From: an archaeon
GTDB lineage: Archaea; Thermoproteota; Nitrososphaeria; Nitrososphaerales; Gagatemarchaeaceae
Assembly (NCBI GenBank): GCA_021791695.1
Contig: JAJYWC010000003.1
Coordinates: 1-64,000 of the forward strand
Direction of reading: 5' to 3'
DNA length: 64,000 bases
Shown: positions 51,688-60,836 of the stretch, piece after piece
Layout of the letters: the number at the start of each line of letters is the position of its first letter
How positions within the stretch are numbered: position 1 is the stretch's first letter
Program-made: the position numbers and the translations under genes
Notes under the pieces: model-generated
The model's input: the letters and a program-made list of their open reading frames with translations, nothing else
Database searches by the model: none
Told to the model about the DNA's origin: nothing

Positions 51688-53292
51688 CTAGGAATGAACC
51701 CGCTTGCTCTGGAGCTTTGAAGACGACTTCTTGTCCAGCCCCTTCTTCAAGTACTGCCTCCAGGTGACTGCGATCCTCTCCGGCTCGTTTATGCTCGGAT
51801 TGGGGACTCTGTGGACGACCTGGTTGTAAGGCGAGTTCTTCACGAACTCGGGGTTCTCGTACGCTTCCTTCGATATCTGACGCAGGACCGCGACGTACTC
51901 GTCGATGTCGTCCTTGGAGTAGGACTCGCACGGCTCCAGGGTGAAGGGTTCCGGGAGCACCCAGGGATGGTGGCTGGTCCAATAGTGCTGGAGGCCGAAG
52001 TCGGCCATCCTGCGCATGACGTCCTCCGTGCCCACGCCCGTGTCCTTCTTCAGCTGCTCCCAGGTGTACCTGACCTGCTCGAGACGCCTCTTACCGGGCG
52101 CGTAGTGGATGGTAACGCCGGGTACCTCGCTCAGCAGCTTCATCATGTAGTTGTTGTTGAGGACGGAACAGACGGCGGTCTCGTGCAGCCCCTCTGCTCC
52201 GTGCTGCATGATCCACGAGTAGGATTTCACGAGGCTCTGCGTGTTGCCCATGAAGGACCTCACCTTGCCGATGCTGTCCTTGGTGCCGTAGTCGTAGTAG
52301 TAGCCCTTCTTCTTGTCGTACTTGACCTGAGGAACGGGAAGGTACTTGGCGAGGTATCCGGCGCATCCGAGGGCACCGACCGCCCCGCCCATACTCCCGT
52401 GCGGAACGGAGAAGGTCTTGTGGAGATTGAAGTGGCAGAGGTCGAACCCCGCGTCCCTGGCCCTCGTTATCCCGAGCATCCCGTTCGCGTTGGCCTGGTC
52501 GTAGTAGCAGAGGGCCCCGACGTCGTGCGCAGCCTTGACGAACTCGTCGATTCGCGGGTTGTAGATGCCGGTGTCCTCCGGGTTCGTGATGAAGATTGCC
52601 GCTGTGCGTTTGGAGAGCGCCGCCTTGAACGCATCGATGTCGGCGTAGCCGTCCTTGTCGGGCATGATGGTGATGACGTTGAAGCCCGCTGTTGAAGGAC
52701 CTGCGGCATCGCAGGGATGGGAGAACATTGTCGTGATGGTCTCGGTCCGTTCGAGGTCCTTGCGGGAGGCGTGGTACGCCCTGACTATCGATGAGGCCGT
52801 GTAGGCCGCCTGCGCGCCTCCTGCGGGCTGGAACGAGAACCTGTCCATGCCCGATATCTCCTTGAGGAACTTTTCGAGGCTGTAGATTATCTCCAGGAGG
52901 CCCTGGACGGTCTCGGCTGGCTGCAGAGGGTGTATCTCGCGGATTCCCGGGTGCCTTCCCGCCATGTGTTCCTGGACCTTTGGGCTGTATTTCATGGTGC
53001 AGGTCCCCTGGCTGATGTCTATAGTGACGTCCGTGCCCATCGTCTCCTGGGAGAGATGCATGAAGTGGCGCAGGACGCGCATCTGGTTGACCTCGGGGAG
53101 CTTCGGTGCACTCTTCCTGCGGAGCCCGTTCGGGATGCTCGACGCGGCGTTGCCGACCGCCTTCCTTACCTTCGGGTCAGCCTCGTTGACCAGAATCCCC
53201 CTCTCTCCGGGCACGCTCATTTCGAAGATAATCTGCTCGTCCCATCTCGCCTCATGGAACTTCCTCAGCAGTGTATCTGGGTCTCGGGGCAT
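51688..53292 (-). CDS. gcvPB: Glycine decarboxylase P-protein subunit 2
   Basis: 534 residues from ATG 53292, two bases after the gcvPA stop. The PLP lysine is Lys292 in FNLHKTFSVPHG, with HPCDAAGPSTAGF and YYDQANANGMLG upstream. GcvPA/GcvPB together decarboxylate glycine and pass the aminomethyl group to H-protein. No gcvT, gcvH or lpd is in the window, so those must lie elsewhere. Confidence 0.9.
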   Translation of the reverse strand: MPRDPDTLLRKFHEARWDEQIIFEMSVPGERGILVNEADPKVRKAVGNAASSIPNGLRRKSAPKLPEVNQMRVLRHFMHLSQETMGTDVTIDISQGTCTMKYSPKVQEHMAGRHPGIREIHPLQPAETVQGLLEIIYSLEKFLKEISGMDRFSFQPAGGAQAAYTASSIVRAYHASRKDLERTETITTMFSHPCDAAGPSTAGFNVITIMPDKDGYADIDAFKAALSKRTAAIFITNPEDTGIYNPRIDEFVKAAHDVGALCYYDQANANGMLGITRARDAGFDLCHFNLHKTFSVPHGSMGGAVGALGCAGYLAKYLPVPQVKYDKKKGYYYDYGTKDSIGKVRSFMGNTQSLVKSYSWIMQHGAEGLHETAVCSVLNNNYMMKLLSEVPGVTIHYAPGKRRLEQVRYTWEQLKKDTGVGTEDVMRRMADFGLQHYWTSHHPWVLPEPFTLEPCESYSKDDIDEYVAVLRQISKEAYENPEFVKNSPYNQVVHRVPNPSINEPERIAVTWRQYLKKGLDKKSSSKLQSKRVHS

Positions 53293-53294
53293 CT

Positions 53295-54689
53295 CTAGGC
53301 AACCTCCTTGATCGCCTGGACCAAGCGATGGATGTCCTCGGCCGTCCGGACCTCTGTGACGCAGTAGAGGCTGCTCTGTCCGAGCTCGGGCAGCTCCTTC
53401 GATAGGTCCTTCCCGCCTATGATGCCCCTTGCGAGAAGGGCCCTGTTGACCTTCTCGACCGTCTTCGCCCTGGTCGCGTCGAAGTTCACGACGAATTCCT
53501 TGAAGAAGGGTGTCCTCGGGAACTGGAGCTTCACGCCCCTTATCCCCGCCATCTGCTTCGCTGCATACTGCGACATCTGCATGATCGTCTTGCCCGTCTC
53601 CTCCATCCCCTTGGGGCCCATCAGCGAAAGATAGACCGCCGCAGTTATCGCCCATATCCCGGTGCTGGTCCCGGTGAACTCCTTGCCCTTCTCGCGGGAG
53701 CCGTAGGACGTCCTGTCGAACAGGACTTCGCCGAAGCCGTACTCCCCAGGGGTTGTCGTGTTCGTGATACCGAACATCAGGTCCTTGAACTCGCTGATGT
53801 AGGTCATGTCGTCGTGGGTGGCGATGAAGCCCCCCTGGCCGCCTCCGGCCACGACTGGTATTCCCAGCGGATGGAAGTCTCCGCAAGCGATGGTCGCGCC
53901 GTACTGCGACGGTGGCGCCATTACCCCGAGCGAGATCGGGTCTGTATAGACGATGAACTCCGCCCTGCGTTCCCTGGTTATCTTGCCTATCTCCTCCGCC
54001 TGCGTCTCCAGGACACCAAGGTAGGAGGGGTTCTCGATCAGAACGGCCGCGGTCCTGGAGGAGACCTTCGACCTCAGGTCGGTGAGGTCGGTCAGCCCGG
54101 TCGTTCCGTCGAAGCCGACCTCCCTGATTGAGATGTCTGGCTTCAGGTAGTTCCTGAGAACCAGCTTGACCTCCGGGTTGAGCTGCTTCTGGACTACGAC
54201 CTCCTTCCTTCCCGTGATGCGCGACGCCATCCGGATCGATGTGGCGGCGGCCTGGGCTCCGTCATAGAGCGGGCAGCTCAGCACGTCCATGTCGAGCAGC
54301 TCGCCCATCAGGCTGCAGTACTCGAAGAGCGCCTGCCACTTGCCATGGTCGGCGTAGGGCTCTCCCACGTACGCTGTCAGGAATTCGCCGCGGCCGTTTA
54401 TCTCGTCGCAGACCGCCGGAATGAAGTGCTCGGCGCAGCCGGCACCGAGGAAGCTCAGGTACTGCTTGATGTTCTTGTTCTTGTCGAGTAGACCTCCGAC
54501 GTGGCGCTTCAGCTCGTACTCGCTCAGGATCGGCGGGGGGAGTCTCAGCTTCCTCTTGAAACGCAACCTGTCCGGTATCTCGACATAGAGGTCCATGACA
54601 CCCTTTGCCCCGACCTCCTCGAGCATCTGCGCCTTCACTTCGGGTACGGAATTTGGTATGTACGGGAAGATCGTCCTTTCCTTGGCCAT
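53295..54689 (-). CDS. gcvPA: Glycine decarboxylase P-protein subunit 1
   Basis: 464 residues from ATG 54689. Family features include FPYIPNSVPEVKAQML, SFLGAGCAEHFIPAV, TAYxGEPYADHGKWQALFEY-like order, LYDGAQAAATSIRMA and GGGQGGFIATHDD. First gene of the gcvPA-gcvPB-acoX group. The frame upstream of 54689 is not protein-like. Confidence 0.9.
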   Translation of the reverse strand: MAKERTIFPYIPNSVPEVKAQMLEEVGAKGVMDLYVEIPDRLRFKRKLRLPPPILSEYELKRHVGGLLDKNKNIKQYLSFLGAGCAEHFIPAVCDEINGRGEFLTAYVGEPYADHGKWQALFEYCSLMGELLDMDVLSCPLYDGAQAAATSIRMASRITGRKEVVVQKQLNPEVKLVLRNYLKPDISIREVGFDGTTGLTDLTDLRSKVSSRTAAVLIENPSYLGVLETQAEEIGKITRERRAEFIVYTDPISLGVMAPPSQYGATIACGDFHPLGIPVVAGGGQGGFIATHDDMTYISEFKDLMFGITNTTTPGEYGFGEVLFDRTSYGSREKGKEFTGTSTGIWAITAAVYLSLMGPKGMEETGKTIMQMSQYAAKQMAGIRGVKLQFPRTPFFKEFVVNFDATRAKTVEKVNRALLARGIIGGKDLSKELPELGQSSLYCVTEVRTAEDIHRLVQAIKEVA

Positions 54690-54791
54690 ACCGTCGGATG
54701 CCGTTTCCACGTCACATAAACCCTTGCGAAAGCGGTCGGGCCACCTGGTCCGAAGCAAGACTTAAGATGAGAGGCGTGCCTTTGCGTTCCG

Positions 54792-55928
54792 GTGCCCCGA
54801 CAGGTTAGAGCGGCCGTGATGACAGCGCCGAGGAAGATGGAAGTAAGGAAGTTCGAGTATCCCCAGGTCGGTAAGGATGACCTAGTCGTCAAGATAGACA
54901 TGTGCGGCGTGTGCGGCACGGACCAGCACTACTGGCTCGGGGAGCTGGACGCCAACTATCCGATCATAGCAGGGCACGAGTCCATCGGTACGGTCGACAG
55001 GGTCGGAGCAAACGCTGCGGTGGACCTGGGGGTTCAGGGAGAGGTCCTCTCTGAAGGTGACAGGGTCACGTGGTCGAACAGCATCCCCTGCGGCAAGTGC
55101 TACGGCTGCAGATGGCTCGCGTGGCCCAAGAGCAGCTACTGCACGAGCGCCGAGACATATGGGAACGACAGCTGTGAGGACCCGAAGCTCAGACCGTGGC
55201 TTACAGGTGGCTATGCCGAGTACATGGTGATGAAGCCGCGGACCTGGGTCTACAAGGTACCCGATGAGCTTCCCACCGATGTGGCGGTGCTCATGGACAC
55301 ACTCGTATCGATAAGAGGAGTGGAGACGAGCATGTCGGTCGTCCCGGCGATGCGCGAGGGCTTCGCACAGTTCGACATGGTCGTCATCCAGGGGGCTGGC
55401 CCGGTTGGAGTGATGGCTGCGTTCAAGGCAAAGGCGATGGGTGCGGGCAAGGTGATAATGATAGGAGGGCCGAAGGAGCGGCTGAAGGTCGCCAGGAGGT
55501 TCGGTGTGGACCAAACCATCGACATCGAGGAGGTGAAGAATGCTGCCGACAGGTTAGAGGTGGTCCGGAGCGCGACGGCGAAGATAGGTGCTGATATGGT
55601 CGTGGAGTGCACCGGATTCCCCGCTGCGGTCCCCGAGGGAATCGACATGCTTAGGATTGGAGGGACGTACGTGCTGATTGGCTGCTGGGCGAACCGGGGG
55701 CCCGTAGGGATAGACCCCTCGAAGATCGTCACCAGGGAGCTGCACCTAGTGGGACAGAGGTACGCGAGCCCTCAGCAGCACGCCCGCGACCTGAAGTTCC
55801 TCGTGAAGTACTCGAAGGATTACCCGTTCGCGAGTCTCGTCACCCACAGGTTCTCCCTGGACGAAGTTGGAGATGCACTTCAGATGCAGGGGAAGTTCGG
55901 TGGGATGAAGCTCGCGGTGGTCCCTTAG
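54792..55928 (+). CDS. Zinc-dependent MDR alcohol dehydrogenase
   Basis: 378 residues from GTG 54792. Catalytic zinc ligands are Cys in CGVCGTDQHYW and His/Glu in GHESIG; a structural-zinc Cys cluster is CGKCYGC. The Rossmann loop is QGAGPVGVMA. It is longer than usual because of a loop at about 115-140. A role in sugar or alcohol oxidation is likely; substrate unknown. Confidence 0.82.
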   Translation: MPRQVRAAVMTAPRKMEVRKFEYPQVGKDDLVVKIDMCGVCGTDQHYWLGELDANYPIIAGHESIGTVDRVGANAAVDLGVQGEVLSEGDRVTWSNSIPCGKCYGCRWLAWPKSSYCTSAETYGNDSCEDPKLRPWLTGGYAEYMVMKPRTWVYKVPDELPTDVAVLMDTLVSIRGVETSMSVVPAMREGFAQFDMVVIQGAGPVGVMAAFKAKAMGAGKVIMIGGPKERLKVARRFGVDQTIDIEEVKNAADRLEVVRSATAKIGADMVVECTGFPAAVPEGIDMLRIGGTYVLIGCWANRGPVGIDPSKIVTRELHLVGQRYASPQQHARDLKFLVKYSKDYPFASLVTHRFSLDEVGDALQMQGKFGGMKLAVVP

Positions 55929-56026
55929 ACGCTGGGTCGGGACGACCCTGTCGCATGGGAGAGCTGCCGAAAAGGTCAGGAGCGAACGTTGAGGCCGGAA
56001 GACCAGCGTAGAAGATAAGCGGGTCC

Positions 56027-57181
56027 TCAGACCGAACGAAGAACCCTCTTCATGCCGCCCAGAAAGGTTTCAATGTCGCCCTCGTCGTTGTAGAAGTAGG
56101 GGGAGACGCGGATTCCCGAAGACCCGTGGTAGGACCGGGGAGTGACCAGGATTCCGGTCTTCCTCAGCCTCGATCCCATCTCTTCTCCGCTGACCTTCTT
56201 CGACCGCGCGAAGACTATCCCAGAGGCGTGTTTGGCGTCGGCCGGGGTGAGGACCTCCAGCCCGAGCTTCATCAGGCCCTCGTTAATCGCCCGCGAGAGC
56301 TTCAGGGTTCGCTCGGTCACCCGCTTCCTTCCGAAGCGCGATATCGCCGCCAGAGACCTGGTGAGCGTGAAGGTGCTGATGTAGTCGGGGTTGCCCGGTT
56401 CGAACTTCCTCGCGGTCGATGCCACCTCCAGATTCTCAGCGCTCAGGCTCTGAGTGCCTCCCGCGGTGTGCCATCCGAGCTGGGGTGGGTCGAAGCGGTC
56501 CATCAGCCGCGAGGCGCAGAAGAATTCGGACGAACCGTGGGTGGACAACAGCCACTTGTAGTTGCTCGTGGCGAGGAAGTCGAGCTTCCATCCAGCGGCG
56601 TCGATGTCGATGTATCCGGTACCGTGGGTGCTGTCGACCATGCAGAGGGCGCCCTTCTCGTGTGCAATCTTCGTGATCTCCTCGACCTCCGCCCGGAGCC
56701 CGTTCACCCATGAAACGAGGCTGACGACGACGAGCCGCGTCTTGTCGTCTATCACCTTCTCGTAGTCGGCTGCCGTGATGAGTCCCTCCCTGTTCTTCAC
56801 CCACCTCGTCTGCACTCCTTTCTTTCCGAGGGCGATCATGGGAAAGGTCCCGCTCGGGAAGCCCAGGTCGTCGACGACCATGTTATCTCCCCGCTTCGGC
56901 CCAACCATCGACGTGACCACGTTGAGCGAGGTGGAAGCGTTGGGCTGGAAGGAGACCTCTTCTGCCTTGGCGCTTATCCATCCTGCGAAGACCTTTCGCG
57001 CCTCCTCCACGACCTCGGCAAACTCATCGAAAAGGTCGGGGTACGGGACGGCCTTCAGATGGTCGCGGTACAACTCGCAGGTCGCTTCTATTGCCGACCT
57101 AGGAACCAGGCCCATACCGGCCGTCGTGAGGTAGCAGAACTTCTCGGTCAGCGGAAACTCATCGGGAATCGAAAGAGCCAT
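56027..57181 (-). CDS. Class V aminotransferase-fold enzyme (cysteine desulfurase / SufS-like family)
   Basis: 384 residues from ATG 57181, about 28 bases after CTTAATAATACG. The PLP lysine is Lys209 in TSNYKWLLS and the pyridine-N contact Asp183 is in MVDSTHGTG. Neither an Fe-S scaffold gene nor an obvious active-site Cys loop is present, so it may be a lyase such as isopenicillin-epimerase-like or selenocysteine-lyase-like rather than a desulfurase. Confidence 0.78.
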   Translation of the reverse strand: MALSIPDEFPLTEKFCYLTTAGMGLVPRSAIEATCELYRDHLKAVPYPDLFDEFAEVVEEARKVFAGWISAKAEEVSFQPNASTSLNVVTSMVGPKRGDNMVVDDLGFPSGTFPMIALGKKGVQTRWVKNREGLITAADYEKVIDDKTRLVVVSLVSWVNGLRAEVEEITKIAHEKGALCMVDSTHGTGYIDIDAAGWKLDFLATSNYKWLLSTHGSSEFFCASRLMDRFDPPQLGWHTAGGTQSLSAENLEVASTARKFEPGNPDYISTFTLTRSLAAISRFGRKRVTERTLKLSRAINEGLMKLGLEVLTPADAKHASGIVFARSKKVSGEEMGSRLRKTGILVTPRSYHGSSGIRVSPYFYNDEGDIETFLGGMKRVLRSV

Positions 57182-57569
57182 GAGAGATTGCTTCGCCTCC
57201 GACCCGTATTATTAAGCTGGGCGCCCGCTTCCGCGGTCTCGTCTACAGCGCGTCGAGAAACATCACGGCGCCCAGCAGGACCGCAGCGTCGGCGAGGCCC
57301 TACGCCAGCCAGCGCCAGCGTCTCGACCCAGAGAAGGACGCGCTCGGGGGCGTACGTCATGTCCCGATTGGGACTCTATCTGTGCAGTCGCAGACGTGAC
57401 GTAGAGGGTCTGCGCGGCGTGCCTGTGCGAGGTCCCACACCTCTTCAGTGCCTCTCATAGAGGCTCTCGCTGATGAGCTTGCGGCACTTGGGACAGACGG
57501 GCACGAGCCCATGGAGACGGACGATGCCTGTACTGCTTATCCTCGGTCAGGTCGCACGGACAGACCCGG
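57182..57569 (-). pseudogene. Stretch with decayed gene fragments
   Basis: No intact gene fills these 388 bases. On the minus strand one frame near 57510-57430 reads VPVCPKCRKLISESLYERH and stops, a zinc-ribbon end. A second piece from 57360 reads YAPERVLLWVETLALAGV and, after removing one G from the GGG at about 57298, continues LADAAVLLGAVMFLDAL to a stop at 57243, a membrane-helix end. These look like remains of one or two small genes. The promoter of the class V enzyme occupies 57206-57216. Confidence 0.35.
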
Positions 57570-58322
57570 CTACGTCCCGCTGTGGGATATGATGACGCAC
57601 GCCGGAGTAGTGCACGAGGGGACCGCCGGGACGGTCGCGTTCACCAGCGCTAGGCTGCCCGTGCCCACTATCTCGGATGGAATGGCGAACTCCGCCGACT
57701 GCATCACTCCGTCGTACCCCCACGTCGTCAGAGCGGATTGATTCAGCAGGTCGGGCTGCGCACCCACGGCCAGGGCCGGATATGCCCCGAAGTAGAACGG
57801 GGGGAGGATCGCGTAGTACCCGGTAGAGCCGGCCGCCGCGGCCACGGCGTACCGGTAGATGATGAATCCCCTGCCGGAGGAGAGGACTGACGGGTCCGTA
57901 AAGACCACCTGCCCGCTCACCTTCCCCGAGGGGACACTGAGCGCCTCCGGGAAGTCTGAAGTGGTCACATTCTGAATCGGGCCTTTGTGGCCGACGGTCT
58001 CGCTCCCGAGGAGATACAGTATGTCCACGGTCGTGGTGGTCCCTGGTTTCATGACCATGACGGGCACGATGAACTGAGAGACGTTGGACGAGGAGACCGA
58101 AAGCTGGACGTTCTGAAGACAGAGCCCGGATGTCGAGGGGCCCAGGGCGCGGGAGAGCGCCTTGTCGCAGACCCGGTCGGGAGCAGGAAACGAATCCGTG
58201 CTGCCAATCAGATACGAACCACCAGCGAAAGCCGCCACGATGACCACTACCAGGACGGCGAAGACCACGGTAGGACTGGAGAAAGCCCGCTTGCGGGTCG
58301 GGTCGTTGAAAGGACGGCTCAT
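57570..58322 (-). CDS. Anchored extracellular protein, unknown
   Basis: 250 residues from ATG 58322; the frame opens at 58373, but GATTTAAAAG at 58362-58371 is the likely TATA box. A basic start (DPTRKRAFSS) precedes one membrane helix (VVFAVLVVVIVAAFAGGSYL), then an exterior domain rich in Ser/Thr/Val with three Cys. No family recognised. Confidence 0.55.
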   Translation of the reverse strand: MSRPFNDPTRKRAFSSPTVVFAVLVVVIVAAFAGGSYLIGSTDSFPAPDRVCDKALSRALGPSTSGLCLQNVQLSVSSSNVSQFIVPVMVMKPGTTTTVDILYLLGSETVGHKGPIQNVTTSDFPEALSVPSGKVSGQVVFTDPSVLSSGRGFIIYRYAVAAAAGSTGYYAILPPFYFGAYPALAVGAQPDLLNQSALTTWGYDGVMQSAEFAIPSEIVGTGSLALVNATVPAVPSCTTPACVIISHSGT

Positions 58323-58390
58323 GCTCAAGAAGCGTCCCGATTCATATGATAGCTCCGCTTCTTTTAAATCCATGTGCGGGGCGAGGCGGA

Positions 58391-59965
58391 ATGAAAAAAA
58401 TGCAAGATTCTTCCAGCGTGCCTCCCGTAGACCGTAGCCTGCTGGACGACTTCGACCGCATGGTCTGGAAGAACGTCCCCCACGAGGAAGGGGGCAGGGT
58501 CGTGAGTCCCAGCCCCCTGGTCGACCTGACCCAGACGCTGAGGGAGGCGGCCGAGGAGGAGTACGGTCTAGACCTGCGGGGCACCGACCTGGCCGTCTTC
58601 GGGAAGTTCGAGAGCGAGCTGCCCGGGGGGTCCGTGAAGACGAGACCGGCGGTCGGGATAATCAGGGACGCCATATCCTCGGGGAAGCTCAGGAGAGGGC
58701 AGACGGTCTTCGAGGCCACCTCCGGTAACTTTGGAATCGCGCTGGGACAGCTCACGAAGCTAGGGCTCAGGGTCGTGGCCCTCGTCTCGAGGAAGCTGCA
58801 GGAAGGTGTCCTCGACGAACTCGAGCGGAGCGGGGTCAGGGCGGTCAACCTCGACGTCGACATCTGTCCGGCTCCCGGGATCCAGATGGACCCGAACCTG
58901 CTGCTCGCGAAGATAGTGGCCGGAAGCGTGCGCGAGAGGCTGCAGGAGATCGGGCTGGATTCGGGACCGTTCGATGCAGCCAGGCCGAAGGTCGAGGAGC
59001 TGCTGGGCAGGCAGGACGTCATCAACCTGGCGAAGGTGCTGGCCGAGACTTACGGAGGATTCTGCCCGGCGCAGTATGAGAACGAGCTCAACCCGAGGGT
59101 GCACGAGACCGTGACCGGCCCAGAGATCGCCCAGCAGCTGAAGGAGGCAGGCCTGTCGATGGGAGACTTCAATGTCGTCTGCGCTTTCGGCACCGGGGGG
59201 ACCTCGGCCGGTCTGAGCAGGTTCATGCAGAGCACATACGGCAAGAAGCTCGTTCACGTTGTCTTTCCGCAGGAGGGCCAGGATGTGGCCGGAATCAGGG
59301 CTAGGAGCAGAGCCGACGGTCTGACGTTCTACCAGCCCGAGCTGTACGCGGGTCAGCACGACGTAGACTTCGAGCAGGCCAGGAAGCTCCTGGCGAACCT
59401 GGCGGGCAGGAGGAACCTTGACCTGGGAGAGAGCAGCGGGCTCGCGCTCTACGCCGTGATCCAGATGGTGAACTACGGCGTCCAAGGGAGGTTCGTGGTT
59501 ATACTCGCTGACGGAATCGAGAAGTACAGGCGGATGCTCAGGCAGGCTGAGAAGGACGAGACGGAGGGGAAGCTCGAGGTCACCCTCCAGCAGGCCAGGC
59601 AGTACCTGGACAAGTACGCGGCTGTCGTCTGGACCCACCCTGGATACGCGCCGAACGACGAGGGAGTCAGGCTCCTCACCGCGTCTCTGAGCAACGGGAG
59701 CGAGACGCGACCTCTGGAGGTAATGCCGGCGATGGACATCGCGCGTGCCGTGGCGACGCGTCAGCTCTCCCCGAAGCTCATTCAGGCGGTCGACAAGAGA
59801 CCCAAGAGCGTCCTGCTCGTCTGCATGTCGGGTAACACGTCCCTCAGGATGGCGCAGCTCCTCGCTGAGAAGGGGATCAAGAGCCAGAGCCTCGTCGATG
59901 GGATCACCAACCTTGCGCGCGAGAACGGCAAGCCGTTGGCGGCGCTGATAAGGCCGGCATCGTAG
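58391..59965 (+). CDS. PLP-dependent synthase fused to a rhodanese-like domain
   Basis: 524 residues from ATG 58391. Residues 30-440 are a fold-type II PLP enzyme of the cysteine synthase kind: Lys83 in LPGGSVKTRP, EATSGNFGIALG for the substrate, GTGGTSAGL for the phosphate. Residues 440-524 resemble a rhodanese, with a candidate active Cys478 in LLVCMSGNTS and a downstream LVDGITNL. The fusion suggests handling of sulfur or persulfide, for example cysteine or thiocarboxylate-linked synthesis; that is inferred. Confidence 0.72.
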   Translation: MKKMQDSSSVPPVDRSLLDDFDRMVWKNVPHEEGGRVVSPSPLVDLTQTLREAAEEEYGLDLRGTDLAVFGKFESELPGGSVKTRPAVGIIRDAISSGKLRRGQTVFEATSGNFGIALGQLTKLGLRVVALVSRKLQEGVLDELERSGVRAVNLDVDICPAPGIQMDPNLLLAKIVAGSVRERLQEIGLDSGPFDAARPKVEELLGRQDVINLAKVLAETYGGFCPAQYENELNPRVHETVTGPEIAQQLKEAGLSMGDFNVVCAFGTGGTSAGLSRFMQSTYGKKLVHVVFPQEGQDVAGIRARSRADGLTFYQPELYAGQHDVDFEQARKLLANLAGRRNLDLGESSGLALYAVIQMVNYGVQGRFVVILADGIEKYRRMLRQAEKDETEGKLEVTLQQARQYLDKYAAVVWTHPGYAPNDEGVRLLTASLSNGSETRPLEVMPAMDIARAVATRQLSPKLIQAVDKRPKSVLLVCMSGNTSLRMAQLLAEKGIKSQSLVDGITNLARENGKPLAALIRPAS

Positions 59966-60259
59966 TCATCACCGCTCTTCAGCTCGCACTCGGAGAGACC
60001 CTCGTCCGAGGTGACGTCGCGTCACCGACCTCGTCTCAGTAAGGTCGTGAGACTTTTTCTTGGCAGCGGAAACGCTGGCGGACCGGGACGGCCTATGGCG
60101 CCGTGGAAGGACTAGTACGGCTCCCGGCTGCGCGCAGCCGAACCCTGAAAACAACCCTCTCAGGCGAGGACTGCGCCTGGCGCAGGTAGCCCACTAGAGT
60201 CCGGTTGGACTCCGGATCGGTGGACTGCCGTGGAGAAAGGCATGCCGCACAGAACGGCT
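59966..60259. ncRNA. Hairpin-rich non-coding stretch, candidate structured RNA
   Basis: No convincing frame exists here. The plus strand folds into a chain of helices: a long hairpin at 60006-60033, CAGCG-GAAA-CGCTG (60064-60077), ACGGC/GCCGT (60088-60104) and CGGCTG-CGCG-CAGCCG (60125-60140). These are followed by CCTGA/TCAGG (60144-60164), CTGCGC/GCGCAG (60171-60185) and an outer stem 60185-60194 with 60220-60229 enclosing GAGTCC-GGTT-GGACTC. A GNRA loop favours the plus strand. ACAGAA near 60249 recalls RNase P conserved region V, but the matching 5' region was not found. Confidence 0.35.
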
Positions 60260-60715
60260 CTATCGCAGCTTCACGACGGCTTTCTCGGCGCCGCCTGTCG
60301 AGAGTCGCCATCCGACGGCCGCATAGAGAGTCTTGCAGAGGACGCTCATCGTTTCAGCGATGCGAGGGTCAACGTATGACACGCGCGTCTCCACCCTTAT
60401 GGTGCGGTTGGATGTCTTGATCACAGCGTATCCCCCAGAGAATAAGCCCGGATTCTTGAAGAGCACCTGACCGACAGAGCCGATGCTGACCTCGAAGTCC
60501 TTCGTCGCGAGCAACCCGTTGGCGAAGATACGGGCGGCCCGTACGGTTGATTCTGCCGCACCCGACGCGACGTAGGCCTCAAAGCTCTCCATCGAATCGG
60601 GTTTCTTCGAGCCCATGATGCGGTGGCGGGTGACGACCACGCCGTAGCCTGAGTCGTCTCCGCGGCGGAGACCGTCAGAGCAGACCACTCCGAGAATTGG
60701 TTCGTCCGCAGGCAA
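60260..60715 (-). CDS. Conserved archaeal hypothetical protein
   Basis: 151 residues from TTG 60715; the longer frame upstream is not protein-like and a CTTAAGAAAG element lies about 45 bases before this start. ILGVVCSDGLRRGDDSGYGV and VTRHRIMGSKKPD at the start are a pattern I associate with small archaeal proteins of unknown role. The rest is alpha/beta (LLATKDFEVSIGSVGQVLF, TIRVETRVSYVDPRI). Confidence 0.6.
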   Translation of the reverse strand: MPADEPILGVVCSDGLRRGDDSGYGVVVTRHRIMGSKKPDSMESFEAYVASGAAESTVRAARIFANGLLATKDFEVSIGSVGQVLFKNPGLFSGGYAVIKTSNRTIRVETRVSYVDPRIAETMSVLCKTLYAAVGWRLSTGGAEKAVVKLR

Positions 60716-60836
60716 CCGTGAAGAAGCTTCCAAGCGGCGTGACCGCGGGCTGGACTTTCTTAAGCAAATCGGCCGCCGCTCAGGGCCCGTTCGGGACGTG
60801 CGATTTCTTTTATCCCCGGGAGAAGGGGCACGGCCG

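Noticed and set aside
59966-60270. RNase P RNA
   Set aside because: An ACAGAA motif is present near 60249, but the conserved 5' GGAAA-type region and a matching P4 helix could not be found.
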